Notes under the pieces: model-generated | The model's input: the letters and a program-made list of their open reading frames with translations, nothing else | Told to the model about the DNA's origin: nothing | Database searches by the model: none | Made by a program: the position numbers and the translations under genes | Source: an uncultured Clostridia bacterium | GTDB lineage: Bacteria; Bacillota; Clostridia; UBA1381 | DNA length: 64,000 bases | Assembly: GCA_934486735.1 (NCBI GenBank) | Contig: CAKSQL010000012.1 | Span: 10,488 to 74,487, forward strand | Direction: 5' to 3' | Shown: positions 45,483-55,007 of the stretch, piece by piece | Numbering within the stretch: the first letter of the stretch is position 1 | Layout: each line of letters starts with the position of its first letter

Positions 45483-48154
45483 AGAATAGACTTATAGCGA
45501 TACTTTCATGCGTGGCGCTGCTTGTTATGTCGCTCCCCGGGACCGCCCTGGCGGCAAAAACCGAGGTGTCCGACTGCATAGGCTTTATGAACGCCATGGG
45601 CTTTATAACCGAGGACGAAATAGGCGGAGAAAAGATAGATAAGGGCATAACAAGAATGGACTTTGCGCTTTTCACCGCGCGTATAATGGGGATTAACGAA
45701 TCGGGAACCTCCGAAACAAATTATTACCGCGACATCCCTGAGGACCATTGGGGCAAGTTTTCAATCAACAGTCTTGCCGAGAGCGGAATCCTGTCCGGAA
45801 CGGGCGGAGATTTCAGACCGGACGACACAATCAAAAAGGCGGAGGCTGCAAGGATAACCGTTGCATGCATAGGCAGAGGCGCGGAGGCGGAGGCTCTCGG
45901 CGGATATCCGAACGGATATCTCTCGGTTGCATCGCGCGAAAAGCTTTTCGGCGACGGCGTGGGTGACGAACTTACATACCGCGATGCGGCGGTTCTGCTT
46001 TATAATACTATCAACACCGAGCTTTTGCAGGCTGCAATTAAGGGCGACACCGCAGAATATGCAAAAAGAGGCGAAACGCTGCTCTCGATGTACAACGATG
46101 TCTACCCGGCAAAGGGGCTTGTAAACGCAGTCTACGGCATTTCTGTGGACGAAAACAGCGCAGTTAAGGAAAACGATGTCGTAATCGACGGCGAGCACTA
46201 TACTTCCGATACATGGCTTTATGACTTTTTGGGCATGAAGATAGAATTTTATTACAAAGACGATGACGGAGCCAAAACCATTGTTTATGTGATGAAGCAT
46301 ATCGAAAAGAACAATGAAGTTACAAATATAACCTCGGACGAATATGATAAATATTCGGACGGCGGTGTGTACTATACCGATGATACCGACCGCAGCAAAA
46401 GAGTGAAAATCTACGGCGGTGCGGCTGTGATTCGCAACGGAAAAAATGTATCGGACGATATGGAAAACGCATTTGCTGATTTTTACGGATATATGCGCAT
46501 AATCGACACCGGGCGTTTTGACGCTGCGGATATCGTGATAATCGAGGATTATAAGGATATTGCGGTGGGACAGATAGATAAGGATGACAGAATTATCTAT
46601 GACCGCTACGATTCGATGGTGTATATGGATTTGTCGGAGGAGAATGACGAAATTATCCGATACATCGACGGAGAGGGAAACAAAACAAGCTTTGAATCTA
46701 TAGTGAAAGACTCGGTTGTGAGCGTTGCAATGCCGGAGGACAGAAGCTTTGCAATAGTCAGAATGGGCGGTAAGGCTGTCACCGGGGCGATTTCGGCAAA
46801 GGGTATTGCCGACAATGCGCCGTATATCGCAATTGACGGCGTGGAATATGAAGCGAACGAGGATTTCTATAATGCTAAGCAGAGTGATTTTGTTATCGGA
46901 CAAAGCGGAACATTTAAAATGGACTTCCTTGGCAAGATAGCGCATTTTGTTGCCGATAAGAGCGGCAAAATGGTACTCGGATTTTTGATTAACGCGTATA
47001 TAGACAGCGAAATCGATGACAAAATTCTCGACAGCGAGAGGGTTATAATGAAGATATTCACCGAGGACGGAGAAATTGTTAAGCTGCCGTCGGCGAAAAA
47101 GGTAAAAATCGATGGTATAAGCTATAATAGAATCGATAATGTGCTTGACGCAATCTCCAACGGCGACGAGGTCACATCGCAGATGATTCGCTACAGATAT
47201 GACTCGGCCGGGGATATAAGAGAGATAGACACACAGGCAAATAACATCTCCGAGGGCAAATATGCCTTGAAGAGACTCGATACCGATAAGCGCCCGTATA
47301 AGCAATGGACCGGATTTATCGGACCGAAAGCGTATGTAACGGACGGTACAAAAACCTTTGTTGTTCCGCCGGAGGGACAGGAAAAGACCGCCGACCCGTC
47401 AATGTATATGATAAAGACCGCGAACTATATCCCGGGCGAAAGCAATCAGAGAATAGACCTGTTCTATACCGATCCCGAGTCGCTCAGTATGGATTTTCTT
47501 GTCTACTACCGCGGACAGGATATCTCGATAGGAACATATGCGACAATGTATGTGGTTGAGGAAATATCCAGCGGAATGAACAATGACGAGCAGGAGGCAA
47601 CGGCATTTACTCTGGATTCGTCGGGAAGTGATATCACATACTTTGTAGCTCCCGATTACGAGGGTCAGCCGGGCGGCAATAAAAATGTTCCGCCGAGCAA
47701 AATAGGCGTCGGAGATATAATAAGAATAAAGACCGATTACAAGAACGAAATATGCAATATTGAGCTGATACTTGACTACGATAAGGCTGAGGCTGACGGA
47801 GACGCAAGATTTTTCGAAAACTCTGTAAGCTCCGATTATAAAATAGAAAACGGGGCGATAAAGGGCAACTTTATGAACGGCTTTAAAATTTCGTACGGAT
47901 ATGTGGCACGCGTGGACGGCAACTATCTCATGTGGGGATACGAAAAGCCGGGCGATGAGGATGAGCTTTATAATGTGACAATTCAGTCGAGCCAGGCAAA
48001 AATCATGGTTGTCGATATGGAAAACAGGCGTGATAAGTGCAGAAGCGGTTCGATATCGGATATCGTTGGCTATTATCAGTCGTCTGTGAATTACTCAAAG
48101 GTTATTTCGATTGCTCAAAATGCAATAATAAAGCAGATGTTTGTATACAAATAA
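45479..48154 (+). CDS. Large SLH surface protein
   Basis: An 891-residue secreted protein with a signal peptide (about 25 residues) and SLH repeats (about 28-190), including GILSGTGGDFRPDDTIKKAE and GGYPNGYLSVASREKLFGDG. A tail of 700 residues of beta-rich small-barrel repeats follows. It is the counterpart of the 9006 protein, which has the same SLH phrases and tail but carries a PWSFY module in front. The four-base overlap (ATGA) with the preceding SLH gene implies coupled translation. A surface-layer or scaffold component is likely; no enzyme motif is seen. Confidence 0.87.
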   Translation: MKNRLIAILSCVALLVMSLPGTALAAKTEVSDCIGFMNAMGFITEDEIGGEKIDKGITRMDFALFTARIMGINESGTSETNYYRDIPEDHWGKFSINSLAESGILSGTGGDFRPDDTIKKAEAARITVACIGRGAEAEALGGYPNGYLSVASREKLFGDGVGDELTYRDAAVLLYNTINTELLQAAIKGDTAEYAKRGETLLSMYNDVYPAKGLVNAVYGISVDENSAVKENDVVIDGEHYTSDTWLYDFLGMKIEFYYKDDDGAKTIVYVMKHIEKNNEVTNITSDEYDKYSDGGVYYTDDTDRSKRVKIYGGAAVIRNGKNVSDDMENAFADFYGYMRIIDTGRFDAADIVIIEDYKDIAVGQIDKDDRIIYDRYDSMVYMDLSEENDEIIRYIDGEGNKTSFESIVKDSVVSVAMPEDRSFAIVRMGGKAVTGAISAKGIADNAPYIAIDGVEYEANEDFYNAKQSDFVIGQSGTFKMDFLGKIAHFVADKSGKMVLGFLINAYIDSEIDDKILDSERVIMKIFTEDGEIVKLPSAKKVKIDGISYNRIDNVLDAISNGDEVTSQMIRYRYDSAGDIREIDTQANNISEGKYALKRLDTDKRPYKQWTGFIGPKAYVTDGTKTFVVPPEGQEKTADPSMYMIKTANYIPGESNQRIDLFYTDPESLSMDFLVYYRGQDISIGTYATMYVVEEISSGMNNDEQEATAFTLDSSGSDITYFVAPDYEGQPGGNKNVPPSKIGVGDIIRIKTDYKNEICNIELILDYDKAEADGDARFFENSVSSDYKIENGAIKGNFMNGFKISYGYVARVDGNYLMWGYEKPGDEDELYNVTIQSSQAKIMVVDMENRRDKCRSGSISDIVGYYQSSVNYSKVISIAQNAIIKQMFVYK

Positions 48155-48237
48155 TGGAAATAATTCTATGGATTTTTGCACTTTTATAAAAAATTAACTT
48201 ATTTTTAATAAGAATTTAAGTTTTTTTGTGAAAACTA

Positions 48238-48266
48238 TTGAAAAAATTTCAAAAATAGTATATAAT
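48238..48266 (+). promoter_or_regulatory. Promoter of the first sugar-binding lipoprotein gene
   Basis: TTGAAA (48238-48243), a 17-base spacer and TATAAT (48261-48266). The -35 is part of the palindrome TTGAAA-AAA-TTTCAA, a possible operator, also kept in the copy at 49852. The leader holds a small ATCC/GGAT hairpin. Confidence 0.8.
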
Positions 48267-48325
48267 AAATATATTGAATTATCCGAGCGGATGATTTCGA
48301 TAAAAAAAAGGAGGAATAAATTTTT

Positions 48326-49714
48326 ATGAAATTTCAGAAAACGGTAGCACTCAGCCTTGCAATTGCAGCAGCTGCGGCAGGCATGGCAGGATGCGGAAGC
48401 AAAAACGGAGAAGTAGAAGGAAAAGTTAATGTTACGGTAGGCGGCTGGCCGACCGAGACAAATCCGAAAAGTCAGGAAACATATAACGGTTGGGTTGAGG
48501 AGCTTAAGACAACAAACCCGGATATCAATATCATTCCGGATACGGGAAGCTATGCGGACAACAGAAGCTTCCAGGTTAAGGCTGCTGCAAATCAGCTGCC
48601 GACCGTTTGGAAGACACATCTTACCGAGGTAAAACAAACAATCAAGAGCGGCTATGCTGCCGACATTACAGATATCTTAAATGAAAAAGGTCTGATGGAT
48701 GCTCTTAACCCGGCAATTTTGGCATTGGGTGAAAAAGACGGAAAATATTATGCACTTCCGTCCGATGCATATCTGATGGGTCTCACAATCAATAAGAACC
48801 TGTTTGAAGAAGCAGGACTTGTTAATGAGGACGGAACGGTTATGGTTCCGGATACATATGAGCAGATGGCAGAGTTCGCTAAGACAATCAAAGAAAAGAC
48901 AGGCAAAGCAGGCTTTGCAATTTGTACAACAAACAACTGCGGCGGCTGGCATTTCATGAACATTGCGTGGAGCTACGGCGTTAAGTTCATGGAGCAGAGA
49001 GAGGACGGAACATGGGAAGCAACCTTCAATACTCAGGAAGCTGTTGACGCATTGCAGTTCGTTAAGGATCTCCAGTGGAAGTACGGCGTTCTGCCCGAGG
49101 ACAAAGTAATCGACCAGCCGACAATTCATAAGTTGCTTGGTGTAGGTCAGGCAGCTATGATATTCGAAGCTCCGTCAAGCGATTATTCACAGAAGTACGG
49201 ACTCGACCCGAAAAAGGTTGCAATGGTAAAAATGCCGAAAGGACCTGCCGGAAGATATATTCAGACAGGCGGATCGGTTTACATGTTCTCACCGACTGCT
49301 ACAAAAGAGCAGCTCGAGGGCGCATTCACATGGCTTGAGACAACAGGCTTCAAGAAGATTCTGGACGATGAAGCTATAGCAGCTCAGGAAAAATCAATGC
49401 AGAACACAATCGACGAAAACGGAATCGTATTCCCGGGCGTTGCAATACCGCTTTGGGTAAATGAAGAAAGAGTTCAGAAGGATGCAGAGCTGAGAGCTAA
49501 GTACAGCCAGGTTGATAAGAAAGACTTCAAGTCTTACTATGATATCAGCGACGTTACACTGCATGAGGAAGAGCCGATGGCATGCCAGCAGCTCTATGCG
49601 GTTCTCGACGGCTGCATTCAGGAAGTTATCACAAACGAAAATGCTGATTGTAAAGCTTTGATTGAAAATGCTTGCAAAGACTTCCAGACAAACCACCTCG
49701 ACAAATTAGACTAA
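48326..49714 (+). CDS. Sugar ABC-transporter substrate-binding lipoprotein (copy 1)
   Basis: A 462-residue lipoprotein of the SBP_bac_1 (carbohydrate-binding) family. The lipobox MAGC puts the lipid on Cys23. The two-lobe fold is indicated by VNVTVGGWPTETNPKSQ, GYAADITDIL, YALPSDAYLMGLTINKNLF and TNNCGGWHFMNIAWSYG. It would catch oligosaccharides outside the membrane for an ABC permease, yet no permease or ATPase gene is in the window. A strong promoter, an AAAGGAGG Shine-Dalgarno and a terminator make it a single-gene unit. It differs from the second copy at 23 of 462 residues. Confidence 0.93.
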   Translation: MKFQKTVALSLAIAAAAAGMAGCGSKNGEVEGKVNVTVGGWPTETNPKSQETYNGWVEELKTTNPDINIIPDTGSYADNRSFQVKAAANQLPTVWKTHLTEVKQTIKSGYAADITDILNEKGLMDALNPAILALGEKDGKYYALPSDAYLMGLTINKNLFEEAGLVNEDGTVMVPDTYEQMAEFAKTIKEKTGKAGFAICTTNNCGGWHFMNIAWSYGVKFMEQREDGTWEATFNTQEAVDALQFVKDLQWKYGVLPEDKVIDQPTIHKLLGVGQAAMIFEAPSSDYSQKYGLDPKKVAMVKMPKGPAGRYIQTGGSVYMFSPTATKEQLEGAFTWLETTGFKKILDDEAIAAQEKSMQNTIDENGIVFPGVAIPLWVNEERVQKDAELRAKYSQVDKKDFKSYYDISDVTLHEEEPMACQQLYAVLDGCIQEVITNENADCKALIENACKDFQTNHLDKLD

Positions 49715-49740
49715 ATTTAAACCGTAAAAAATTTCACAAA

Positions 49741-49772
49741 AAATATGGCAATCGAAAGATTGCCATATTTTT
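49741..49772 (+). terminator. Terminator of lipoprotein copy 1
   Basis: A perfect 13-bp stem AAATATGGCAATC (49741-49753) and complement (49758-49770) with loop GAAA, then T residues. Confidence 0.9.
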
Positions 49773-49851
49773 GTGTTTTGAATGTCGAAATATCAAATAT
49801 GATAAAAATTTTCATTTTATTCAAAAAAATTATATAATTTATAAAAAACTA

Positions 49852-49880
49852 TTGAAAAAATTTCAACAATAGTGTATAAT
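49852..49880 (+). promoter_or_regulatory. Promoter of the second sugar-binding lipoprotein gene
   Basis: TTGAAA (49852-49857), a 17-base spacer and TATAAT (49875-49880), with the same TTGAAA-AAA-TTTCAA palindrome over the -35 as copy 1. This shows that the duplication included the control region. Confidence 0.8.
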
Positions 49881-49938
49881 AGGTATGTCAAGTCATCCCG
49901 ATGGAGGGTTTTGATAAGAAAAGGAGGAATTAATTTTT

Positions 49939-51327
49939 ATGAAATTTCAGAAAACAGTAGCACTCAGTCTTGCAGTTGCAGCGGCCGCTGCGGGCATGGC
50001 GGGATGCGGAGGAAAAAACGGAGAAGTAGAGGGAAAAATCAACGTTACGGTAGGCGGCTGGCCGACCGAGACAAATCCGAAGAGCCAGGAAACCTATAAC
50101 GGCTGGGTTGAAGAGCTTAAGACAACCAATCCTGATATTAATATTATTCCGGATACGGGAAGCTATGCGGACAACAGAAGCTTTCAGGTTAAGGCCGCTG
50201 CAAATCAGCTGCCGACTGTTTGGGATACTCATCTCACAGAGGTTAAACAAACAATCAAGAGCGGATATGCTGCAGATATCACAGAGATATTGAAAGAAAA
50301 AGGCTTGATGGACGCATTGAATCCGGCAATTTTGGCATTGGGCGAAAAGGACGGCAAATATTATGCACTTCCAAAGAATGCATATCTGATGGGTCTGACA
50401 GTAAACAAGAATTTGTTTGAGGAGGCAGGACTTGTTAATGCGGACGGAACGGTTATGGTTCCGGATACATATGAGCAGATGGCGGAGTATGCCAAGATAA
50501 TCAAAGAAAAGACGGGCAAAGCAGGCTTTGCGATTTGTACAACAAATAACTGCGGCGGCTGGCACTTCATGAATATCGCATGGAGCTACGGCGTTAAGTT
50601 TATGGAACAGAGAGACGACGGAACATGGGAGGCAACCTTCAATACTCAAGAGGCTGTTGACGCATTGCAGTTCGTTAAGGATCTCCAGTGGAAGTACGGC
50701 GTTCTGCCCGAGGATAAAGTAATTGACCAGCCGACAATTCATAAATTGCTCGGTGTAGGTCAGGCAGCTATGATATTTGAGGCCCCGACAAGCGATTATT
50801 CACAGAAGTACGGACTTGACCCGAAAAAGGTTGCAATGGTAAAGATGCCGAAAGGCCCTGCAGGCAGATATGTTCAGACCGGCGGCTCGGTTTATATGTT
50901 CTCGCCGACCGCTACAAAAGAGCAGCTTGAGGGTGCATTCACATGGATTGAAACAACAGGCTTCAAGAAAGTTCTTGACGATGAAGCTATCGCAGCTCAG
51001 GAAAAATCAATGCAGAACACAATCGATGAAAACGGAATTGTATTCCCGGGTGTCGCAGTACCTCTTTGGATAAATGAAGAAAGAGTTAAGCAGGACGATG
51101 AACTGAGAGCTAAGTACAGCCAGGTTGATAAGAAAGACTTTGAGTCTTACTATGACATCAGCGACGTTACATTGCATGAGGAAGAACCGATGGCATGCCA
51201 GCAGCTTTATGCTGTTCTCGACGGCTGCATCCAGGAAGTTATCACCAACGAAAATGCGGATTGTAAAGCTTTGATTGAAAACGCTTGCAAGGACTTCCAG
51301 ACAAACCACCTCGATAAATTAGACTAA
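49939..51327 (+). CDS. Sugar ABC-transporter substrate-binding lipoprotein (copy 2)
   Basis: A 462-residue paralogue of the preceding gene, same length and about 95% identical with no gap. The lipobox Cys23 is kept. Most differences are conservative (Ile/Val, Asp/Glu), but a few change charge: VWKTHL to VWDTHL, LPSDAY to LPKNAY, and KDFKS to KDFES. These could alter ligand preference or be neutral. The gene has its own promoter and terminator. Like copy 1 it has no transporter partner in the window. Confidence 0.93.
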   Translation: MKFQKTVALSLAVAAAAAGMAGCGGKNGEVEGKINVTVGGWPTETNPKSQETYNGWVEELKTTNPDINIIPDTGSYADNRSFQVKAAANQLPTVWDTHLTEVKQTIKSGYAADITEILKEKGLMDALNPAILALGEKDGKYYALPKNAYLMGLTVNKNLFEEAGLVNADGTVMVPDTYEQMAEYAKIIKEKTGKAGFAICTTNNCGGWHFMNIAWSYGVKFMEQRDDGTWEATFNTQEAVDALQFVKDLQWKYGVLPEDKVIDQPTIHKLLGVGQAAMIFEAPTSDYSQKYGLDPKKVAMVKMPKGPAGRYVQTGGSVYMFSPTATKEQLEGAFTWIETTGFKKVLDDEAIAAQEKSMQNTIDENGIVFPGVAVPLWINEERVKQDDELRAKYSQVDKKDFESYYDISDVTLHEEEPMACQQLYAVLDGCIQEVITNENADCKALIENACKDFQTNHLDKLD

Positions 51328-51351
51328 ATTAAAACCGTAAAAAGTCTTAAA

Positions 51352-51385
51352 AAATATGGCAATCGGAAGATTGCCATATTTTTTT
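51352..51385 (+). terminator. Terminator of lipoprotein copy 2
   Basis: The same 13-bp stem as at 49741 (51352-51364 with 51369-51381), loop GGAA, then seven T. It is a duplicate of the first terminator, with a better T run. Confidence 0.9.
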
Positions 51386-51489
51386 GAGAAATTTGCTTGT
51401 GCGCTGAATTTAAATTTATTGAGCGTACGCAGACGCGATTTTGTCAGAAACTTTTTTATGGATTTTTCAACAGATTTTCGGATGTGTTG

Positions 51490-52788
51490 TCAAAGCTGTT
51501 CTTCCGATTCGTCAATCGGAAGAATGGCCTCGGCGGCGGACGGGTCCTCGAGCTTTTCGACATTGCGCAGTTTTCGCTGAATCGCTCTTGTCCGAACGCC
51601 GACCAGCTTGTCAAGCTCCTTATTCGCCTGATTTATACGATTCTGTGTATTTTCAAGCACTTTGCCAAAAGTTTCGAACTCGGATTTTACAGCGCTCAAA
51701 ACTTCCCATGCTTCAAGTGAACGCTTTTGAATCGCAACCGCTCTGAAACCCATTTGCAGGCTGTTCAAAAGTGCTGCCATTGTGCTCGGACCGGCAACAT
51801 TTATTTTGTAATCTCTTTGCAGAATTTCTACCAATCCGCGATTTACCACCTCGGCATAAAGTCCCTCAAACGGCAAAAACATTATTGCAAATTCGGTTGT
51901 GTACGGGACTTCAACATATTTTTCGTGAATATCCTTTGCCGCTGATTTAATTCTTGTTGACAATACGGATACGGCGTCCTTTACACGCTCGGGGTCGCCG
52001 CTTTCGTAAGCGTCCTGCAATGCGGCATATGTATCGCCGGGGAATTTCGAGTCGATCGGCAGATAGATAAACGAGTTGTCGTCAATCGGCATCTTTATCG
52101 CATATTCCACAACGTTTTTGCTGCCGGGGACGGTCGCTATATTTGTTTCGTACTGCTCGTGGGTCAGAATCTGTTCCAAAATGGCTCCCAGCTGAATTTC
52201 GCCGAGAATACCGCGTGTTTTGACATTTGACAAAACTTTTTTCAAATCTCCGACTCCGCCGGCGAGGGTTTGCATTTCGCCAAGTCCTTTATAAACCTGC
52301 TCAAGGCGTTCGCTTACAAGCTTGAACGACTGATTCATCTTTTCCTCAAGCGTTTTTTGAAGCTTTTCGTCAACAGTGCGCCGCATGTCATCCAGTTTTT
52401 TGTTGTTGTCATCCTGAATTGCGGAAAGTCGCTTTTCTATTGTGCCGCGCATGTTTTCCAGCTTTTGCTCGTTTACGGTCTCAAAGGTTTTGAGCCTTTC
52501 TTCAAGCTGAGAGGTTGAATTTGCAAGTGTTTTGTTCATCTGCTCCTGCTTATCGGTGATATTTTTGTCCATGTCCCCGATTTTGTTCATTTGCATTTCA
52601 TCGGTGTTCTTTTGATTTGCAAGCAAAAGCTCGCCGAGGTTTTTTACCGATAATTGCGTGGTTTCGTTGATGCTTCGCCGCAGCGATTCAAATTCGTCGT
52701 GCGGGATTCCGCCGTTCGATTTGCGAAAAAATATCGCCGCGCACAGCGCAACATTTATTGCCGCCAGTATTATTATAGTAATTTCCAA
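51490..52788 (-). CDS. rmuC: RmuC-family DNA recombination protein
   Basis: A 432-residue membrane-anchored protein: one N-terminal membrane helix (about 3-22), a long coiled coil (about 35-180) and the RmuC domain (about 190-400), with GVGDLKKVLSNVKTRGILGE, IYLPIDSKFPGDTY and FLPFEGLYAEV. RmuC proteins are linked to limiting sequence inversions at short repeats and have a restriction-nuclease-like core. Length and order are normal for the family. It is transcribed opposite to its neighbours from a well-spaced promoter at 52853-52825. Confidence 0.94.
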   Translation of the reverse strand: MEITIIILAAINVALCAAIFFRKSNGGIPHDEFESLRRSINETTQLSVKNLGELLLANQKNTDEMQMNKIGDMDKNITDKQEQMNKTLANSTSQLEERLKTFETVNEQKLENMRGTIEKRLSAIQDDNNKKLDDMRRTVDEKLQKTLEEKMNQSFKLVSERLEQVYKGLGEMQTLAGGVGDLKKVLSNVKTRGILGEIQLGAILEQILTHEQYETNIATVPGSKNVVEYAIKMPIDDNSFIYLPIDSKFPGDTYAALQDAYESGDPERVKDAVSVLSTRIKSAAKDIHEKYVEVPYTTEFAIMFLPFEGLYAEVVNRGLVEILQRDYKINVAGPSTMAALLNSLQMGFRAVAIQKRSLEAWEVLSAVKSEFETFGKVLENTQNRINQANKELDKLVGVRTRAIQRKLRNVEKLEDPSAAEAILPIDESEEQL

Positions 52789-52824
52789 TGCGATTTCCTC
52801 TTTTCGTATGTAGTCTCATATAAT

Positions 52825-52853
52825 ATTATACCCCCTTTGGAAAATAATTTCAA
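52825..52853 (-). promoter_or_regulatory. rmuC promoter
   Basis: On the minus strand TTGAAA (52853-52848), a 17-base spacer and TATAAT (52830-52825). A separate plus-strand TATAAT at 52899-52904, with a poor -35, could serve the gene at 52935. Confidence 0.75.
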
Positions 52854-52934
52854 GTTTTTTTATAATTTATGGAACAAACAAAAAAAGTATCCGTCTAATA
52901 TAATATAAAATTCGAAAAGAAAGAAGGTAAAAAG

Positions 52935-55007
52935 ATGAAAAAAGGACTAAGTATTGTATTGACAGCGGCGCTTTGCGCAGCTCAGTCCGGTTTTGCATTT
53001 GCTGATGATGCAATGCAAAACGTATTGATTTCGGTTAAGAACAGGGTGGATATACCGGCAGAGCTTACCGAATTTGTAACTTCAACCGGGCAAACAGGAA
53101 ATAAAAATGAATATCGTTTCGAATGGTCAGATAAAGAGAACAACAGAAGCATATCGGTGGAGGCTGACAGCGCGGGGCATATTCTTAACTATTCCGAGTA
53201 TAATGACAAATGGTATAAGGACGATGATTCCGCATATAGAATCGATAAGGATTTTAAGATTTCCGACTTGGAAAATTTCGCGCAAAGCAAGCTTGAAAAA
53301 ATGGCGCCGGAGCTGTTTTCGGATGAAAATGACAAGCTTGTCATGACTCCGTACGACGGTTCGCTGAGTTTATACAGCCGCAGCAGTTACAGCTTCGGAT
53401 TTGAGAGAAAGCATGATGGAATCACGGTTGCCGACAATGAGGCAAATGTGTCGGTTATGAACACAAAGGACGGATATGTCATCAGCTATGCGTACATAAA
53501 CTGGGACTATGAGACCGGATTTAAAACGGCGGAAAATACGATTGACGAGGATGCCGCAAAGGCAGCCCTGCTTGAAAAATCACCCGTTAAACTCAGATAT
53601 CGAAAGAACGGCGATGATAAGTATTTTCTCGAATATGTTTCAAACGGCAAGACCTTTATCGATGCCGAAAGCGGCGAGGAGGTCAAAGAGGATATAAACG
53701 ACGACTTCGTTGCATATGCAAAAAGTGAGATGGCAGCAGAGGCTGACAGCGGCGCAGGTGCAAAAAACAGTGCGGCTATAACTCCGCGCGAGCAGGAGGA
53801 GCTTGACAAAGTTGACGGACTGAAATCAAGAGATGAGCTGCTTTCAGTCATTTATTCGATGCCCGAGCTTGACGTTGAAAAGCCTGCCGACAGCGAAAAA
53901 ATAAGGTCGCATACTTATAAAATTGATGATAAATATTTTACTTACGTGACAATATCGGAGGAGTCGAGCGAAAAAGACGGAAAAATGTTCCGCCCGACTG
54001 CATCGGTAAATGCGTATTTTGATGCAAAAACAGGCGAGCTTTTGAGCTTTAACCGCTATAGTTATGACATCATTAAGCCTGATTCGTCAAAAGAGAAAAA
54101 GGATAACACAGCGGCTTTGGAAAAGGCAGATACTTTCCTTGAAAAGTATTTCGCTGACAAGACCGCAGCGAGCGAAAAAGAGAACGGTGACAGTGTGTTC
54201 CGCGTAAGACTGGTTAATGATATTCCTTACGGAGATAATTACATAACCGCTTCATGGGACGGGGAAAATAACAGAATAGATTCGTTCAGCTGCCGATGGG
54301 ATGAGGATGTTTCAAAAATGCCCAAGCCGGAGAATATCATTTCGGCAGAGGATGCGGCGGCAAAAATGTTTGCTAAGTATCCGATCGAATTGAGATATAT
54401 CAAGTCAGATAAAAAATATGTTAAGTGCTGGACATTTTCGGAAATCGGAGTTAATATAAATGCATTCGACGGAAAAATCGTCGGCTGGGACGGCGAGGAA
54501 GTAAAGGACGACAGATCGGGAACCTACAGCGATATTGACGGACACTGGATAAAGGACATTGCCAAAAAGCTTGCCGACTACGGAATCGCAATCGATGGCG
54601 ATAAGCTCCGCCCGGACGAGGAGATTACACAGGCTGAATTTTTGAAGCTTGTTTACTCGGGAATGAGCGGCTCATATTATGATATGGATATCGATTGGCT
54701 CTACAGACGGATGAACGATACGCGCGTTTTGCCCGAGAGCGAAAACGCATCGGACGAAAAGGTGACGAGAGAAAATGCAATCCGTTATCTGCTCAGAGCG
54801 ATGGGTATAAGAGACGTTGCGGAGATAAAGGGAATCTATATTTGTGATTTTGCCGACCGCGATGACATATCCGATGACAAGATTGGCTATTGCGCAATTG
54901 CAAAGGGATTCGGAATAGTCAGCGGCTCGGACGGATATTTAAAACCGCAGGATAATATAACACGTGCGGAAGCTTTGGCAATGCTTTATAACTACTTCAC
55001 GAGATAG
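52935..55007 (+). CDS. Secreted YcdB/YcdC-domain protein with SLH repeats
   Basis: A 690-residue secreted protein with a signal peptide (ends near FAFADD). Two YcdB/YcdC-type domains (about 40-250 and 290-520) have the repeated pattern of a PepSY-like fold, such as ISVEADSAGHILNYSEYNDK and VNAYFDAKTGELLSFNRYS. SLH repeats follow (about 535-690), ending GYLKPQDNITRAEALAMLYN. Surface attachment is supported by the SLH part. The YcdB domain has no firmly known biochemical activity; PepSY-like domains are often thought to restrain proteases. It is a stand-alone gene preceded by GAAAGAAGG. Confidence 0.88.
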   Translation: MKKGLSIVLTAALCAAQSGFAFADDAMQNVLISVKNRVDIPAELTEFVTSTGQTGNKNEYRFEWSDKENNRSISVEADSAGHILNYSEYNDKWYKDDDSAYRIDKDFKISDLENFAQSKLEKMAPELFSDENDKLVMTPYDGSLSLYSRSSYSFGFERKHDGITVADNEANVSVMNTKDGYVISYAYINWDYETGFKTAENTIDEDAAKAALLEKSPVKLRYRKNGDDKYFLEYVSNGKTFIDAESGEEVKEDINDDFVAYAKSEMAAEADSGAGAKNSAAITPREQEELDKVDGLKSRDELLSVIYSMPELDVEKPADSEKIRSHTYKIDDKYFTYVTISEESSEKDGKMFRPTASVNAYFDAKTGELLSFNRYSYDIIKPDSSKEKKDNTAALEKADTFLEKYFADKTAASEKENGDSVFRVRLVNDIPYGDNYITASWDGENNRIDSFSCRWDEDVSKMPKPENIISAEDAAAKMFAKYPIELRYIKSDKKYVKCWTFSEIGVNINAFDGKIVGWDGEEVKDDRSGTYSDIDGHWIKDIAKKLADYGIAIDGDKLRPDEEITQAEFLKLVYSGMSGSYYDMDIDWLYRRMNDTRVLPESENASDEKVTRENAIRYLLRAMGIRDVAEIKGIYICDFADRDDISDDKIGYCAIAKGFGIVSGSDGYLKPQDNITRAEALAMLYNYFTR

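Noticed and set aside
45761..47305. A 514-codon open frame on the minus strand
   Set aside because: It lies wholly inside the large SLH gene at 45479, lacks a ribosome site, and its composition (rich in His, Ile, Val, Cys) is that of an antisense shadow.
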